A DNA stretch of 64,000 nucleotides from Dactylonectria macrodidyma (GCA_020744425.1 JAGMUV010000012.1:930001-994000), one strand, 5' to 3'; positions 10,285 through 21,387 are shown, numbered from the stretch's first letter. Numbers and translations are program-made. The notes: a model not told the origin generated them from the letters alone.

Positions 10285-12745
10285 GGCGGGCGAGACGAGG
10301 CAAGCAGTCGAGTCCTACGGTTCTGAAACTTGCGAACCAGAAAGGAGAGATGGTGTAGGTGGACGAAACAGCATACCACTCACTTATGCGACTCTAGGCA
10401 CTGCGTCTCTGCTCTTTCTCCCTCGGTAATTAGGTTCTGGCTTGCCGATAGGGCATGATGCGGACCAGGGGGTTTCTGGCTCCACGACAAGGACCCTTGA
10501 TTGTGTTGCGGCTGCCAAGCCACATACATGCATGATGATGCTCGCGCCCTTCTCGGTGACTCCGTGCGTGTACTTCGTATCATGCGTAAAAGTGTAAAGC
10601 TAGGTTTACGAAGCAGTAGTTGTGGAGAGCCCAAACTGAATTCATCCACTTGGTGTCGTCGTCGACTTCGGACTTCGGCATATCGTTGCCGCGCAAAGGA
10701 TTATTTTCTTCCGGCAGCAGTTTAGCTTGATTTGGGGACAACCCCTGAGCTGTCTCTCTGTCTCTCCAACCTTCAGGCAAATGTTTAACCTCAATCTGAG
10801 CAAGTACGCGCAGTAATTGGCTGAAGGCTTCGCAGTGCTACAGCCATGCACAGACCTAATCTCTTGCCGTCATGCTCCACCTCCCGGTTAGTGACGGCAA
10901 CTCCACACGATTATGAGGGAATTTCTACACTTCGTTCTCGTCATCGTTGTCGTTGTCGTTGTCGCTCTCACACCTGACCTAGTTCAAAAATATGTTCCCT
11001 TTTGATCCGTCCATCGTTTTAAGACGCCGAGACCCATTCCGGCCTCGTTGCCACTTGACGGTCGCGCAACCATGGTCTCCGTACTGTGATGATTAATCTC
11101 GAATGAAACCCAGAGATATGAACAGAGGCCATAAAGTTCCGGTTGACGGATATCTACAATACCCTCGTGCGGCTTTCCCATGATGCCCACCAACAAGGCC
11201 AGTCCGTTGAACCCAATCAATGTCTGAAGAAGTGGATGCCCGGGGGCCGGCGGCAGGTGGAACATGGAAAAAGACTAACTAAACTACTATTATTATAGCG
11301 CCTCGGCAGCTCGTTTCGTTGCTCCACTCCTGACCACACTCTGCCCGACTCATCATCGCATTCGCAACGAGAACGAAGGGGAGCGAGCCTATGAGGAGCT
11401 TCCAAACCTCGAGTCAGTAAATTAGTGTCTACTAGCCGTGGCGATTGATCAAGCGGGGGGGTGAGTGGGTATCTTGACAGGGGTTAGGGGCCTCTTGTGT
11501 GTTAGAGCCTGGAGGGACTGTAAGATGATGTGGATGGGTTCGTGCAATCTCACGCGTACGAAGTACTTGCAAAGTACGTGTAAGTTGTAGCTTCACCACC
11601 AGAGTGCTAGCACTCAACCGGTTGCTGAGTGCGTTTCAAGGCGCTTCCGAGGCATTGGCTCGGTTGGCTAATGTATCAGCACCTCCCTTTCATACAAGGC
11701 ATGAATAAATAGGTAGGTGTGTACTTACTATTACTCCTAGAGGCCATGTCTCTTCCTTGTCAGCCTTACCTACTAGTAGTATGGTGCTCACTCCTGTTTG
11801 AAGTAAAATTGAATTACTATTGAGAGTAATGTTAAGACTACTGTTACTACGTAGGTCACGAGATTCTGTACACGTATGTAGATAACTATAATTAATTAAT
11901 ATTTAGACCCTTTTACTATTTAAAAACTCTATAACTTTTCTTATTTTAGCTTTTTATTACTCTTATAATACTTAAATAGTTACATAAAAGGCTTTTTATA
12001 ATATAATATTTTTATAGATTTAAATTATTAAAATTTAAAATTTATATAATTTTTTATTAAGATTTTTATTAAGTTACTTTAATCCTTATTAAGGTGTTAT
12101 AAAGCTACTACGATGAAGTAAAAATGAAACGGACAAGAGTTGCTGTCACGGGCCAGGGCCCATATCCTTGCGGCTGTGCCGCAAGACGGCTCGTGCGCGC
12201 CAGGGATGAGGAATCGTTCCACAGCTCAGGGGCACTTGGGAACTTCTTTCTTTCTTCTTCATCTTTGATGTAAATAGCATCCTGGACTAGATAGCTGGAA
12301 TCCAGCTACTAGAGGCCGTTCACGGTTGCTGCCATAATGCTAATAAGGAGAGTTAACATTTGCCGACTCGACTTAATCCACAATGACGGGCCATTTAAAC
12401 ATCCGCCAAATTACCTTACTACCCGTTGGCTGGTGGGGCCTTGACCAACGGGTACGGGTACATGGTTAGGGCTAACTCACATACTAGCAATGCTAATATG
12501 GGTCCAGATTGTCTTCATTGAGACCCTCCACTCATACAAAGCCAAACAAACATGTGTACGCCCATCATAATACCCCCCCCGGCCAAGTACAAAATGAATG
12601 CCCTGCTTCTCTGTTTCAACTCTCTATTCAGTTGCCTGCCCCCCTTCAGTGCTTCTCTCAACTACTTACGCAGTCAAGTCTGGCCTAACCTTTACGCCAT
12701 TGCAGCACTCACCTCTCAGCTCTGTTTAAACACATCAGAGCAGCC
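10285..12745. other. Long intergenic region, no supported gene
   Basis: Both strands carry only short or low-complexity frames, with no domain I recognise. A block at about 11880-12115 is strongly AT-rich and looks like a decayed repeat. About 12540-12745 is probably the promoter and leader of the dehydrogenase gene, with CT-rich tracts typical of fungal promoters. Confidence 0.4.
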
Positions 12746-13849
12746 ATGTCCTCCTCCCTCCCCAAGACATACAAGGCCTGGGTGGTCGAAAGCGCTGGCG
12801 CCCCCATGTCCCTCCGCGACCGTCCCCTTACGCTACCCGGCCCGTACCAGGTCCTCGTCAAAGTCCGCGTCTGTGGTGTCTGCCATTCGGATGTCGCCAT
12901 GTCGAGCGGTGGCTTTGGCGACGTGTTCCCTCGCGTTCCCGGCCACGAGCTCGTTGGCGACGTTGTTGCTGTCGGTGATAAAGTGTCTCGATTCTCCAAC
13001 GGTGATCGCGTCGGCGGGGCATGGCACGGTGGTATGTTGTTTCCGGAAGGCCCGAATGAATCCGGGTGTTGACTCTTGACTCTTGAGCATAGACTAACAT
13101 GATCAGGCCACGATCAACAATGCCGCCAGTGCCAGCGCGGTCAATTCCAAATGTGCGACAACTGTGTCATCAACGGCCTCACTCAGGATGGTGGCTACGC
13201 CCAGTACGCACTTCTCCGCGAGGAAGCCGTCGTCCGCGTCCCCTCGCATCTCGACCCAGCAGACGTTGCTCCCCTCCTCTGTGCCGGCCTCACCGTTTTC
13301 AACAGCATCCGCAAGATGCACATTGAGCAGGGCAACCTCGTCGCCGTCCAGGGTGTTGGCGGTCTGGGTCACCTGGCTATCCAGTACGCCTCGCGCATGG
13401 GCTACAAGGTCGCCGTGCTGAGCTCCGGCTCTGCCAAAGAGGACTTTTCCATCAAGCTGGGCGCCCACCTATACGTTGACTCCAGCACCGTCGACCCTGT
13501 CAAAAAGTTGCAGGAGCTGGGCGGTGCGGCGCTGATTATTGCCACGGCGCCCAATGCCAACGTTATTTCGCCATTGACGGCGGCATTACAGCCCGGAGGC
13601 AAGCTGTGCGTACTGGCGCCCGTCGGCCCACTGGAAATCAACTCAATCGATCTCATCGTAGGAGGAAGATCGGTGTGCGGTTGGCCGACGGGGCATGCGC
13701 TTGATGCCGAGGAGACCATCGAGTTCTCCGCTACCCACGGGGTTAAATGCATGGTGGAAAGGTTCTCCATGGATAAGGCACAGGAGGCTTCTCAACACAT
13801 GATTGATAATAAGGTGCGGTTTAGGAGCGTGTTAGTCATGGATCAGTGA
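12746..13849 (+). CDS. Zinc-dependent alcohol dehydrogenase (MDR superfamily)
   Basis: Exons 12746-13031 and 13107-13849 encode an intact 342-aa medium-chain dehydrogenase, a normal length. Catalytic zinc ligands are seen as Cys43 in CGVCHSD and the GHE motif. A structural-zinc cluster of four Cys follows (CRQCQRGQFQMCDNC). GVGGLGHLA is the Rossmann nucleotide loop. The residues after the second strand are AVLSSGS rather than an acidic residue, which points to NADP(H) preference. Closest in style to fungal Zn-ADH/cinnamyl-alcohol-dehydrogenase-like enzymes interconverting alcohols and aldehydes in the cytosol; the substrate cannot be read from sequence. GC-rich third positions and clean frames suggest it is under selection. 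Confidence 0.93.
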
Positions 13850-14301
13850 GGTTTAGTGTCGAGGGGTCATTCATTAGATGACTTAAGAACAAGTCGGTCA
13901 AGCTGTTTACTTATTGTTAAGTTGGTGGGATAATTGCCCGTCGTGAGTTTCCGCAAGCCGAATGGTAATAGTCGCTTACAGCGGCAACAAGTGTCCCGTT
14001 TCCCGCTCTTATTCGAGGTGTGTTGAGTGAAGGGTGCCGGACTGACGTTATCTACTTTGTGAATGCAGTATTCAGTTATAGCCTGGAATTGTCAGAAAGC
14101 TTGCGTAGCACTCTGATGACGTAGGCCTTGATCACTGTAGGTTATGTGTTCTGATCTGGGCTATGTCTAACGCGGTCGGGGATTATAGGCCTCTTTAACC
14201 GCCTTCCTATTCGGATTGTATCTAGCGAGGCCTTAGGAAGCCCTTAATAGAACCCTAGCTTATACTATAAAATTATATAATTATATAATTAATATTATAT
14301 A
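13850..14301. other. 3' flank of the ADH gene
   Basis: No gene is seen. Composition turns AT-rich near 14260-14300, just before the pogo/Fot terminal repeat. Confidence 0.4.
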
Positions 14302-14533
14302 ACGTAGTTCATAAGCGAGTGAAACACATAAGCGAGTGAAACACCTAACTGCAATCATGTGACTACCTACATTCAAACTGACTTTCATCAACCCACAATA
14401 ATGGGGTCACCTAATAAAGAAAGTCGCGTGGTCTTAGCTGTCCAAGCTATCCAGAAAGACCCAAGTTTAAGCATACGGACCGCTGCAAAGGTCTATGAAG
14501 TCAGTCTAGCAACGCTAAGCCGCCGACTCAAGG
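14302..14533 (+). pseudogene. 5' end of a pogo/Fot element (terminal repeat plus HTH)
   Basis: The sequence begins ACGTAGTTCATAAGCGAG after a TA and carries two copies of the 17-bp word ATAAGCGAGTGAAACAC, as in Fot-type ends. From the ATG at 14401 it encodes a helix-turn-helix psq domain (VVLAVQAIQKDPSLSIRTAA, then KVYEVSLATLSRRLKAG), which aligns with the N-terminus of the intact transposase at 61219. The frame is cut at 14534 by a MITE, and the CENP-B and DDE parts are absent. Confidence 0.85.
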
Positions 14534-14861
14534 CAGGGCTCCTAATAGTGCAGACCATTTACACTATTAGTGCAGACTACAATCCAAGATCAATAATCAA
14601 TCCACGACGGGCGTTCGTGGATTGACGACTAGGATGATGCGCCCCTTGAAACGAGCCTTGTTGATCCGGATCGTACCAGTGAATTGATCAGAAATATCCA
14701 AAACAAAATGGTTGGCACAGCAACAATCATGGGTACCCTGGTTTTGTAACACCATGCCAACAACCTAGCGTACTTAGCGTCCACACCGGGCGTCCGTATT
14801 CCCTGCCCTGATCTGCAGTCTGCACTAATAGTCTAAGTGGTCTGCACTATTAGGAGCCCTG
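14534..14861. mobile_element. 328-bp MITE with CAGGG ends (hAT-like)
   Basis: Inverted repeats of 44 bp (14534-14577 and 14818-14861) starting CAGGGCTCCTAATAGTGC differ at two positions. Each contains two spaced versions of a TA-TAGTGCAGAC word. The CAGGG tip suggests the hAT superfamily, but no 8-bp target duplication is present: the left flank is pogo/Fot sequence and the right flank is a lysophospholipase gene. The interior encodes nothing. Confidence 0.85.
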
Positions 14862-15413
14862 ACATAGAGCCGACGAGCCAGCCTCCACCAGAAAGGCCGG
14901 CAAGATAGGTCGATGCTTGCAAAAGACCACTGACGGCGTTCTCGTGGCCGTTGCGTGAGTCAGCAGCTGACAAGAAGCCGGCGCCGTTCATGAGGGCACG
15001 ATAGCCGCCCCCAGAGATGGCGATGCCAATGTTGGGGAGGGCGGTGGTGTTATCGCGAATATCGTCATATAAGATTTGGCATCGAAGCCAGGGATATCAG
15101 CACGCTCAAGGAGCGCGCGCAGAGGACTGATAGTATTGTTCCTGCGGATAAAAACCCACGATGCTTCATCCTCTGACAACGTATCGGCCGTACGAATGAC
15201 AGGTCGTTTCCGGGGGCAGTCCACAATCTTCGGGGAATAGTCGCCGCTAGGAGAGTCTGGCAGAGCCCGTAGCCGTAACGAGAGGTCGGTCCGCGCCACG
15301 GAAGCGTCATGGCGAGCTTCTTGACTAGCTGCGGCCAATCCATGGGCATCAACGTTGCTAACACAAAGTAGATGCAAGGCTAGGATCGCCGACACGCACC
15401 ACGGCCAGGGCAT
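14862..15413 (-). pseudogene. Lysophospholipase (phospholipase B), truncated and frameshifted
   Basis: The ATG at 15413 opens a signal peptide (MPWPWCVSAILALHLLCVS) and the N-terminus of a fungal secreted lysophospholipase: DYSPKIVDCP, then SEDEASWVFIRRNN. At about 15073, after GFDAKSY, the frame shifts by one base; the following frame reads [20 protein letters not shown] and then [22 protein letters not shown] is the family's nucleophile-region motif. The coding sequence then ends exactly at the MITE border at 14862, so some 450 residues including the catalytic Asp are gone. The gene cannot make an active enzyme. The family hydrolyses acyl chains of (lyso)phospholipids outside the cell. Confidence 0.85.
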
Positions 15414-16387
15414 TGCGATATAACCCACTGGGATGGGGGAAAAAAGGGGGTGTTTATAGCGATGCTGGAAAGTCAAAGGTTTGAATAGGAGGAAGAATAT
15501 CAAAGAGATTGGGAGAGACTGTAGAAGGAAGGACTTCGATGGAATGCTTTCATTTGAGTTTCGTTGACACATTCAGGACTTAAATAAATGATCACAAGCA
15601 CAGGGGGGCCTGTGGAGTGAGCAAGCAATGCTTTGTGACACAGGATGACCCGTGGGTGGGGAATTGAAACTACGGTGAACCAATTGAAGATTCGCCGATC
15701 AGTGTTTTACGGTACAGCCAATAAAGATTGAGAATAGGTCCGGATATTCGGTGACTTGAGCCCAGGCTGAATGTCCTGGTTCTCCTCATTGTGGACCAGA
15801 TCGAGTCTGCCTTGCCAGGTTCTCCGAGACCCTCTGCTAGGCCATGGCTTAGATAACGATTCATGGCTTCGTAGTTCGGGACGTTAAGCGGTTGAACGAT
15901 ATGACAAGCGGCATAAATACCTGTGACTCTACCCGAAGGTAAATGGCCACATCACCACAACTCCCCCCAACTTTCCCACTCGCACAACTCACACGATTTT
16001 TGCTTCGAAACCTGTATCATCCTAGCCACTAACTCATGGCTGGAGCGCTTACCGAACTCTATACCGTCTTCAAGGGCCAGCCTCATCAGGAAATTGGGGC
16101 GCCATGCTCGATGACCCAGCTTCCCTCGAAACGTTCGCTAACCTATCTTCTTCATTTTCGACTTTCGTAATTCTTTTTTTCTTCGCTACTACTATATCTT
16201 AACTGACTCAAACTAGAAGATGAATGTACAGTAAAATTACTTGGCATCGACTCTAAGAATATAATAGAGTCTTTTGATGCATTCTACTAATAGATCAATA
16301 GATTTTCATTCGTTATGGCTGCTATATTCATCTTGCAAGTTGTTGACCTCGTCGTCGACTCTGTGTCTCGCAACCAATCAGAATTTT
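15414..16387. other. Intergenic, nothing recognised
   Basis: This covers the former promoter of the lysophospholipase and unassigned sequence. No ORF with a known motif is present. Confidence 0.4.
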
Positions 16388-16477
16388 GCAGTCAAAACTA
16401 AACCGTATTCGATTTTCGCAGTCAAAACTAAACCACATTCGATTTTTACAGCTGAAGCTAAACTAAATTTAGAATAG
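16388..16477. repeat. 30-bp tandem repeat, three units
   Basis: Units at 16388-16417 and 16418-16447 are nearly identical (GCAGTCAAAACTAAACC...TTCGATTTT). A third, degraded unit follows to 16477. It lies about 100 bp outside the MULE end. Confidence 0.75.
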
Positions 16478-16577
16478 TATAGCTACAGTTAGTACCTAAA
16501 CCTCTTTCAGTTCTCATATTGCTTTTGAAGCTGATCAGGATATTACTCGGTTGCCCCTGGATATGTAATCTGTTTAA

Positions 16578-19500
16578 GGGTCTTGATACATGCACCATCG
16601 ATGGTGCAAATATCCTCACGTGACTCGTGCACCACCGGTGGTGCAACTATCATCCGTTATATAAGAGGCATCATGTGTGTGCAAGAGATATCTCTTTCTT
16701 ATCTACAGAAACAGCATCTAACGCAGTGATACAGCAGAATAGGCCAATAAATGCAATATCGTGTTGTTGCTATTCCTGCGGTTATCGTATGAGTGACTAC
16801 TAAGCCTGCTCAACCCTACATGTGAACTCAGCTACAACGTTGTTGAATCAAGCCATTGGGTCACCATAACTATTCTCGTAGATTTACGTTTTCTTTCTCT
16901 TTCTAATCATATATAGAAATCACAATTTCCTGTCACTCATGTAAATGTTAGTTGGCGGGGCGGGGTTCCCACCTCCGTACCATTCCTCCTGTAATTCGAG
17001 ATCTCTTTCCGCAGCATCCCAGATATCTCGCATGCCTCGCCGCCCTGAGAAAGGCTGCTTCGCCATCTCTATCCCTACATTCTGTTCAACCCGCTCGTTC
17101 TCAGCCCTATCCCAATCAAGATAACTCATCTTCTCCTCTGTAGTCCAGTCTCTGAAGCTATTTCCTATCTTGCAATGAGGCCCCATTCGCTTGTAGTCAA
17201 GGCACCAGTTATACTCTGTTTTGGAGTAGCGTGTAGGCAGACCCTTGGCCTTCCGGTATTGTTGATTGGTCTTGACAGCTCCCCGATCCAATGTAGCATA
17301 CCAGGCCTCTCGTGCTTCTTTGTATCGTTGGTAGATAGCACGGGGGTCATCAGGTCGTAATGCGGGCACTGCTGCAGTGACAGTTGCTGGCCTGGTTGCT
17401 GGTGGAGATAGCACACGAGTTGTTGTGTGTGTTGTCGTATGTGTCGTTGTGTATGCTATAATCTCAGATACCACAGAGTCTCCTGATGGGGATAACGGGG
17501 ACAGTGAGCGAGTTACAGAGCGAGTAGATGTATGTGTTGTTGTACGCGTCGTCGTAGAGGTTTGGGCAGGAGCCTGCAATAGCTCTTCGTAACGTAAGGG
17601 GCATGCTTTAGATTTCCTAGTGTGGCCTTGTACACCACATCTCGAACACTTCGGTGGTGCCTTTGGTTGTGCTGCTTTCTCAACAGCTTCAAATGCACAA
17701 GGCTCACGTTGTGTGCTTGTTGGTGGCAGAGTTGAACGAGCTGCTAGACGATCAAACTGCTTGTGAGGCTCAATAATAAGCCGGGGGGTTCCTGAGCGTT
17801 GGAGATGCCAATGTGAATGGAAATGATGTAGTTGAAGGGGCTGACTCTGCACCAGTAAAGGCTGAAGGGTGTGAGCACAAGGCAGACTGAGGGTCCTAGA
17901 GAAGGCCCCTGTACACGCAGGAAGTTCGTTCAATAGTCGTTCCCGTTGAGCCTCAACCTTCCGTAGGGCTTCATGCGAGATCCAACCACGGATATTGCCG
18001 TACAATACCCCAGATAGCTGAAGAGGTACACTGGTATGCTGCTTAGCCTGGTTTGCTTCGAGCTCGGTAAGCTGGTTTACTAGAACGAGCTTGATGATCC
18101 TCCAGGCCTCGAAGAGGTCAACTTGCGAGTTGTTGTTCATATGAGATTTGACGAGCTTATGAATACCCTCGCACCGTGATGTAACATATTGCTCAAAGTG
18201 AAGGTATTGGTTAACCCACGCCTTGACAAACCTCTGCTTATAGGGATCCAGCCAGGTCTCTATGATATAGCCCACCTCGTTGATGTAGTCAGGGATGTAA
18301 CGCTTCTTGAATTTCTCAAGCCTCTCGTTGTAGATATCCTCAGTCGTTGAGGCTACAATCTCATGCCAAGAGCCATAGAACTCCTTCCAGTCTTTCTGCC
18401 CTTGGGCTTCGGGTTTATCTCGAGTGAATGCAGGCATACAATGGGTCAGAACTGCCTTGTTGATGTGCCATAAGCATAGCATCGAGCTTGACTCGGGGAA
18501 ACAAGAGGAAACAGAATTCATACAAGCAAGGCAGCGATCTGTAAGTATCACAGATGGAAGGGCTGCTTCACAAAGCTCATATACACTCCGTAACCGGCCA
18601 AGAGCCCAGATGAAGTCATCCTCTTCCTCGCCACTAAGGAACGCAAATGCAATACAGAAGGATCGATGACAAGCATCAACACCAACTATATCGAGAAGAG
18701 GCATCTTGTACTTATTGGTCTTGTATGTACAGTCCAATAGAAGCACCTCGGGATATAATTTGAGGTACCCCAGTGACTTCGGATGTGCAAATAACACTGC
18801 TGTAACTCTGCCACTCTCGTCAAGGTGAATCTGACTCCAGAAGCCCTCGCTCTCGAGGTGGTCAGCAAGGGCATGCATATGGCTTTGACCTTTAGCAAGC
18901 TCCCGTTTGCCCCGTGCAATACAATTGTAGATATCTCTCTGTGTAGCAAGTGTATCTGAGTTCATGCGTAAATAGGATCTGATCTCCCTTGGCGCAATGC
19001 CGGCATTGGCGAGTTGATGGACAGTTGATTCCTCTGGACCGGATAGTTGACGAAGCGTTGGATGTGCTAGTTGGCTGAAGCTTGGTTCATGATTGTGTTG
19101 ATCAAAGCCAGCCCCAGGACGATACCTCAGACTCCATATAGTCTTGCACAAGCTTTCCTTTGCTGTAACAGAGAAGAGGCATCCTGTACGTCGTGTTGTA
19201 GTATCCCGCTGCTTCTTCTTCGAGGGATTGAGGGAAGGAGTACGCCCTCCTCCACGGTCACAGTTGAAGTGAACTGTACTTCTTCCATTGGAAGTCTTCC
19301 TCGATCTTCCGATCACGAAGGCATAGCCTCGTGGTGCTGCCCAAGCATTGATTGCTGTACGTAGTTCCTCTAGTGAGTTGAATTGGCCTTCAGGAGGAAG
19401 GACGTCACCAGGGAAGCGAAGGGAGGTGTCGATTGGGTTCATCTTAGCAGAAGAAAGGCACGGTAAGTTGGATTGATACCGCAGAAGCTGTTGACCGTTG

Positions 19501-19883
19501 AATTGGGGGGTCAATTTGTAGTATGCTAGTTATCCTTTTTTGTCAGACAATTGGCTCCACAGGGATCATTGATGGCACCAGTCAATTGATGAGAATTATC
19601 TAAAGAACAACAGAAATTGAACAGCCATGTGTTCGGGCAGAGCTATTTAAGCTCATGTCGTTTGGATTGGAATCCTTGATGCGACAAGTTGGATGTGAAA
19701 CCGGATACACGACCCCAAAGTATGAGCCACGTCTCATACCCAGTCGCACGAACCTAGCGGTGATATGCGACACTTTTCAATAGGGCCAACGTGGCCTTAC
19801 ATAACGGATGATAGTTGCACCACCGGTGGTGCACGAGTCACGTGAGGATATTTGCACCATCGATGGTGCATGTATCAAGACCC
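16578..19883 (-). mobile_element. Mutator-like (MULE / Hop-type) transposon, complete
   Basis: Perfect 83-bp inverted repeats (16578-16660 and 19801-19883) bound one intact transposase gene. The tips read GGGTCTTGATACATGC. Each repeat contains two palindromes, TGCACCATCGATGGTGCA and GCACCACCGGTGGTGC. I see no 9-10-bp target duplication. The right flank starts CTACACTTGG and recurs beside the MULE-end palindrome at 28687. Confidence 0.9.
16920..19442 (-). CDS. MULE transposase
   Basis: A single uninterrupted frame from the ATG at 19442 encodes 840 aa; a TTG 24 codons upstream is not needed. Domains in order: a FAR1/WRKY-GCM1-like DNA-binding region (RTAINAWAAPRGYAFVIG, CDRGG); the MULE catalytic core with LLLDCTYKTNKYKMPLLDIV (first Asp), VILTDRCLA (second Asp), LCLWHINKAV, and SRCEGIHK (Glu candidate); a CCHC zinc knuckle (CSRCGVQGHTRKSKACP); and a Thr-rich linker before a charged C-terminal tail. 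It resembles the Hop transposase family of Fusarium. With perfect terminal repeats around it, the copy looks young and possibly active. Confidence 0.92.
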   Translation of the reverse strand: MNPIDTSLRFPGDVLPPEGQFNSLEELRTAINAWAAPRGYAFVIGRSRKTSNGRSTVHFNCDRGGGRTPSLNPSKKKQRDTTTRRTGCLFSVTAKESLCKTIWSLRYRPGAGFDQHNHEPSFSQLAHPTLRQLSGPEESTVHQLANAGIAPREIRSYLRMNSDTLATQRDIYNCIARGKRELAKGQSHMHALADHLESEGFWSQIHLDESGRVTAVLFAHPKSLGYLKLYPEVLLLDCTYKTNKYKMPLLDIVGVDACHRSFCIAFAFLSGEEEDDFIWALGRLRSVYELCEAALPSVILTDRCLACMNSVSSCFPESSSMLCLWHINKAVLTHCMPAFTRDKPEAQGQKDWKEFYGSWHEIVASTTEDIYNERLEKFKKRYIPDYINEVGYIIETWLDPYKQRFVKAWVNQYLHFEQYVTSRCEGIHKLVKSHMNNNSQVDLFEAWRIIKLVLVNQLTELEANQAKQHTSVPLQLSGVLYGNIRGWISHEALRKVEAQRERLLNELPACTGAFSRTLSLPCAHTLQPLLVQSQPLQLHHFHSHWHLQRSGTPRLIIEPHKQFDRLAARSTLPPTSTQREPCAFEAVEKAAQPKAPPKCSRCGVQGHTRKSKACPLRYEELLQAPAQTSTTTRTTTHTSTRSVTRSLSPLSPSGDSVVSEIIAYTTTHTTTHTTTRVLSPPATRPATVTAAVPALRPDDPRAIYQRYKEAREAWYATLDRGAVKTNQQYRKAKGLPTRYSKTEYNWCLDYKRMGPHCKIGNSFRDWTTEEKMSYLDWDRAENERVEQNVGIEMAKQPFSGRRGMRDIWDAAERDLELQEEWYGGGNPAPPTNIYMSDRKL

Positions 19884-20076
19884 CTACACTTGGACACGAA
19901 AGTGGATGTAATGGAGTGGATTTAGGTGGATTTAGGTACAGTGGGATATTCCCTGACCCTATATGGTTCAGGGAACACAGGAGGTTTCGACATTAACGGG
20001 AAATCTCATTATTTATCTTCTTTATAACTTTTGAAATACCCGGTGGCCGCTTGGCGGAGATTCAGGCCTTTGGCGG
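19884..20076. repeat. hAT-like subterminal fragment, also found at 28590-28686
   Basis: The first 85-95 bp (GTGGATTTAGGTGGATTTAGG words) match the reverse complement of about 28590-28686, including the junction base for base with the MULE tip (GACCC|CTACACTTGG). The remainder leads into the LINE. Confidence 0.7.
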
Positions 20077-21387
20077 ATGTCTGGTGTTGCGAACCCCGCA
20101 TCAGACGTCATTGTCGTCATGGAAGGCGAACCCGATGTTCCGGGCGGGGGATATCATCGTCCCCTGCGAAAAAGGACCAGAACGACGAGGGCATTGGAAT
20201 GCGAGCAGCAAAAAGGCGATATGGAATGGCAGGAGGAGGAGAGCAGCGAGGGAGCTCTGAGTCACACGCGAACTAAGAAAAGAGCCACGCCTAAGGCAGC
20301 TGGCAACATGACTGAGGCTGTCCAGGGCCTGAAGCGACTCCTGGAACAAGATTTCAATAAGAGGATGGAAACAATTAAGGCAGAGTTTCAGCTCGAGTTT
20401 ACCAAACTTAGCGACCGCATGGTTGAGGAAGTCACCAGAACCACGGCCCAGATGGCACAAGAATTATCACAAGTCCGAGAGCAGCTTACCCAGGTTTGCG
20501 GCGAGCTGGAGCAGACCCGACTACAGCTGGATGCACTGAACAAGGGTCAGACACCACGACCGCCGGGTCGGACATATGCAGACGTGGCCAGAATAACACC
20601 TATCAGTACTCCCACCCAATATCCATCTTCGGCCCGTTCGGCAACTCCAGAACCGGTGTTCTGCACTGTAGACACATCTAGGGTGCCCGAAGATCATATT
20701 GGAGATGCTACGCCTGCAGTGCTACGCAGGACCGTTGAACAGGAAATGCGAACGTCTAGCAACCAGCCCAGTTGGCGATGTGTTGCAGTGACCAGAGATG
20801 GGCGAAATACCAACCGCCTGAGGGTGATTGGTAGGAACGAGGAAGAACTGAAAAGGATCAAAACCATTATTGAAGCCAAGAAGGCTCCAGGTGCGAGAGT
20901 GCTCCGAGACCAACTGTACCCAGTCAAAGTTGACAACATCAACCGTGCTGCCGTCCTCGACCAGGAAGGCAAGGTCCTTCCTGGAGCGATGGACGCTTTG
21001 GGCCAAGAGAATGAAGTCCAAATTGCCAAGATGGTTTGGTTAAGTCGAAAGGACAACACAAAGGCATATGGATCCATGGTAGTATACCTCACCAAGAACA
21101 GCGATGCCAGGAGACTCTTGCAGGAGCACTACTTCCTTACAGCTGGTGAATCGGCATATACCAGCGCATTTGAGCGGAGAACAGGTCCGATACAGTGCTA
21201 TAACTGCCAGGAGCTTGGTCACAAGGCCTTCTCGTGCAGCAAGAATCGGGTATGTGCGAGATGCGCCGCTGAAGGCCATGACCATAGCGAGTGCCAGACG
21301 CAGGTACCCAAGTGTGTGCCTTGTAGTAGACCGCACGAGTCGTTTAGCAGAAGCTGTCCGAAACTCTATCCTACCCAGCATGAGTAG
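20077..21387 (+). CDS. Tad-like LINE ORF1 (gag-like nucleic-acid-binding protein)
   Basis: The 436-aa frame has a basic N-terminus, a predicted coiled coil (about residues 75-165, many Gln/Glu/Leu heptads), a middle region, and a triple zinc-knuckle C-terminus (CYNCQELGHKAFSC, CARCAAEGHDHSEC, CVPCSRPHESFSRSC). This is the ORF1 plan of Tad1/I-clade LINE retrotransposons. It should coat the element RNA. Its stop overlaps the ORF2 start by eight bases, a common reinitiation arrangement. Confidence 0.9.
   Translation: MSGVANPASDVIVVMEGEPDVPGGGYHRPLRKRTRTTRALECEQQKGDMEWQEEESSEGALSHTRTKKRATPKAAGNMTEAVQGLKRLLEQDFNKRMETIKAEFQLEFTKLSDRMVEEVTRTTAQMAQELSQVREQLTQVCGELEQTRLQLDALNKGQTPRPPGRTYADVARITPISTPTQYPSSARSATPEPVFCTVDTSRVPEDHIGDATPAVLRRTVEQEMRTSSNQPSWRCVAVTRDGRNTNRLRVIGRNEEELKRIKTIIEAKKAPGARVLRDQLYPVKVDNINRAAVLDQEGKVLPGAMDALGQENEVQIAKMVWLSRKDNTKAYGSMVVYLTKNSDARRLLQEHYFLTAGESAYTSAFERRTGPIQCYNCQELGHKAFSCSKNRVCARCAAEGHDHSECQTQVPKCVPCSRPHESFSRSCPKLYPTQHE

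Noticed and set aside
10285..12745. Assorted frames of 60-90 codons in the long intergenic region
   Set aside because: No domain, no consistent splicing, and no agreement between frames.
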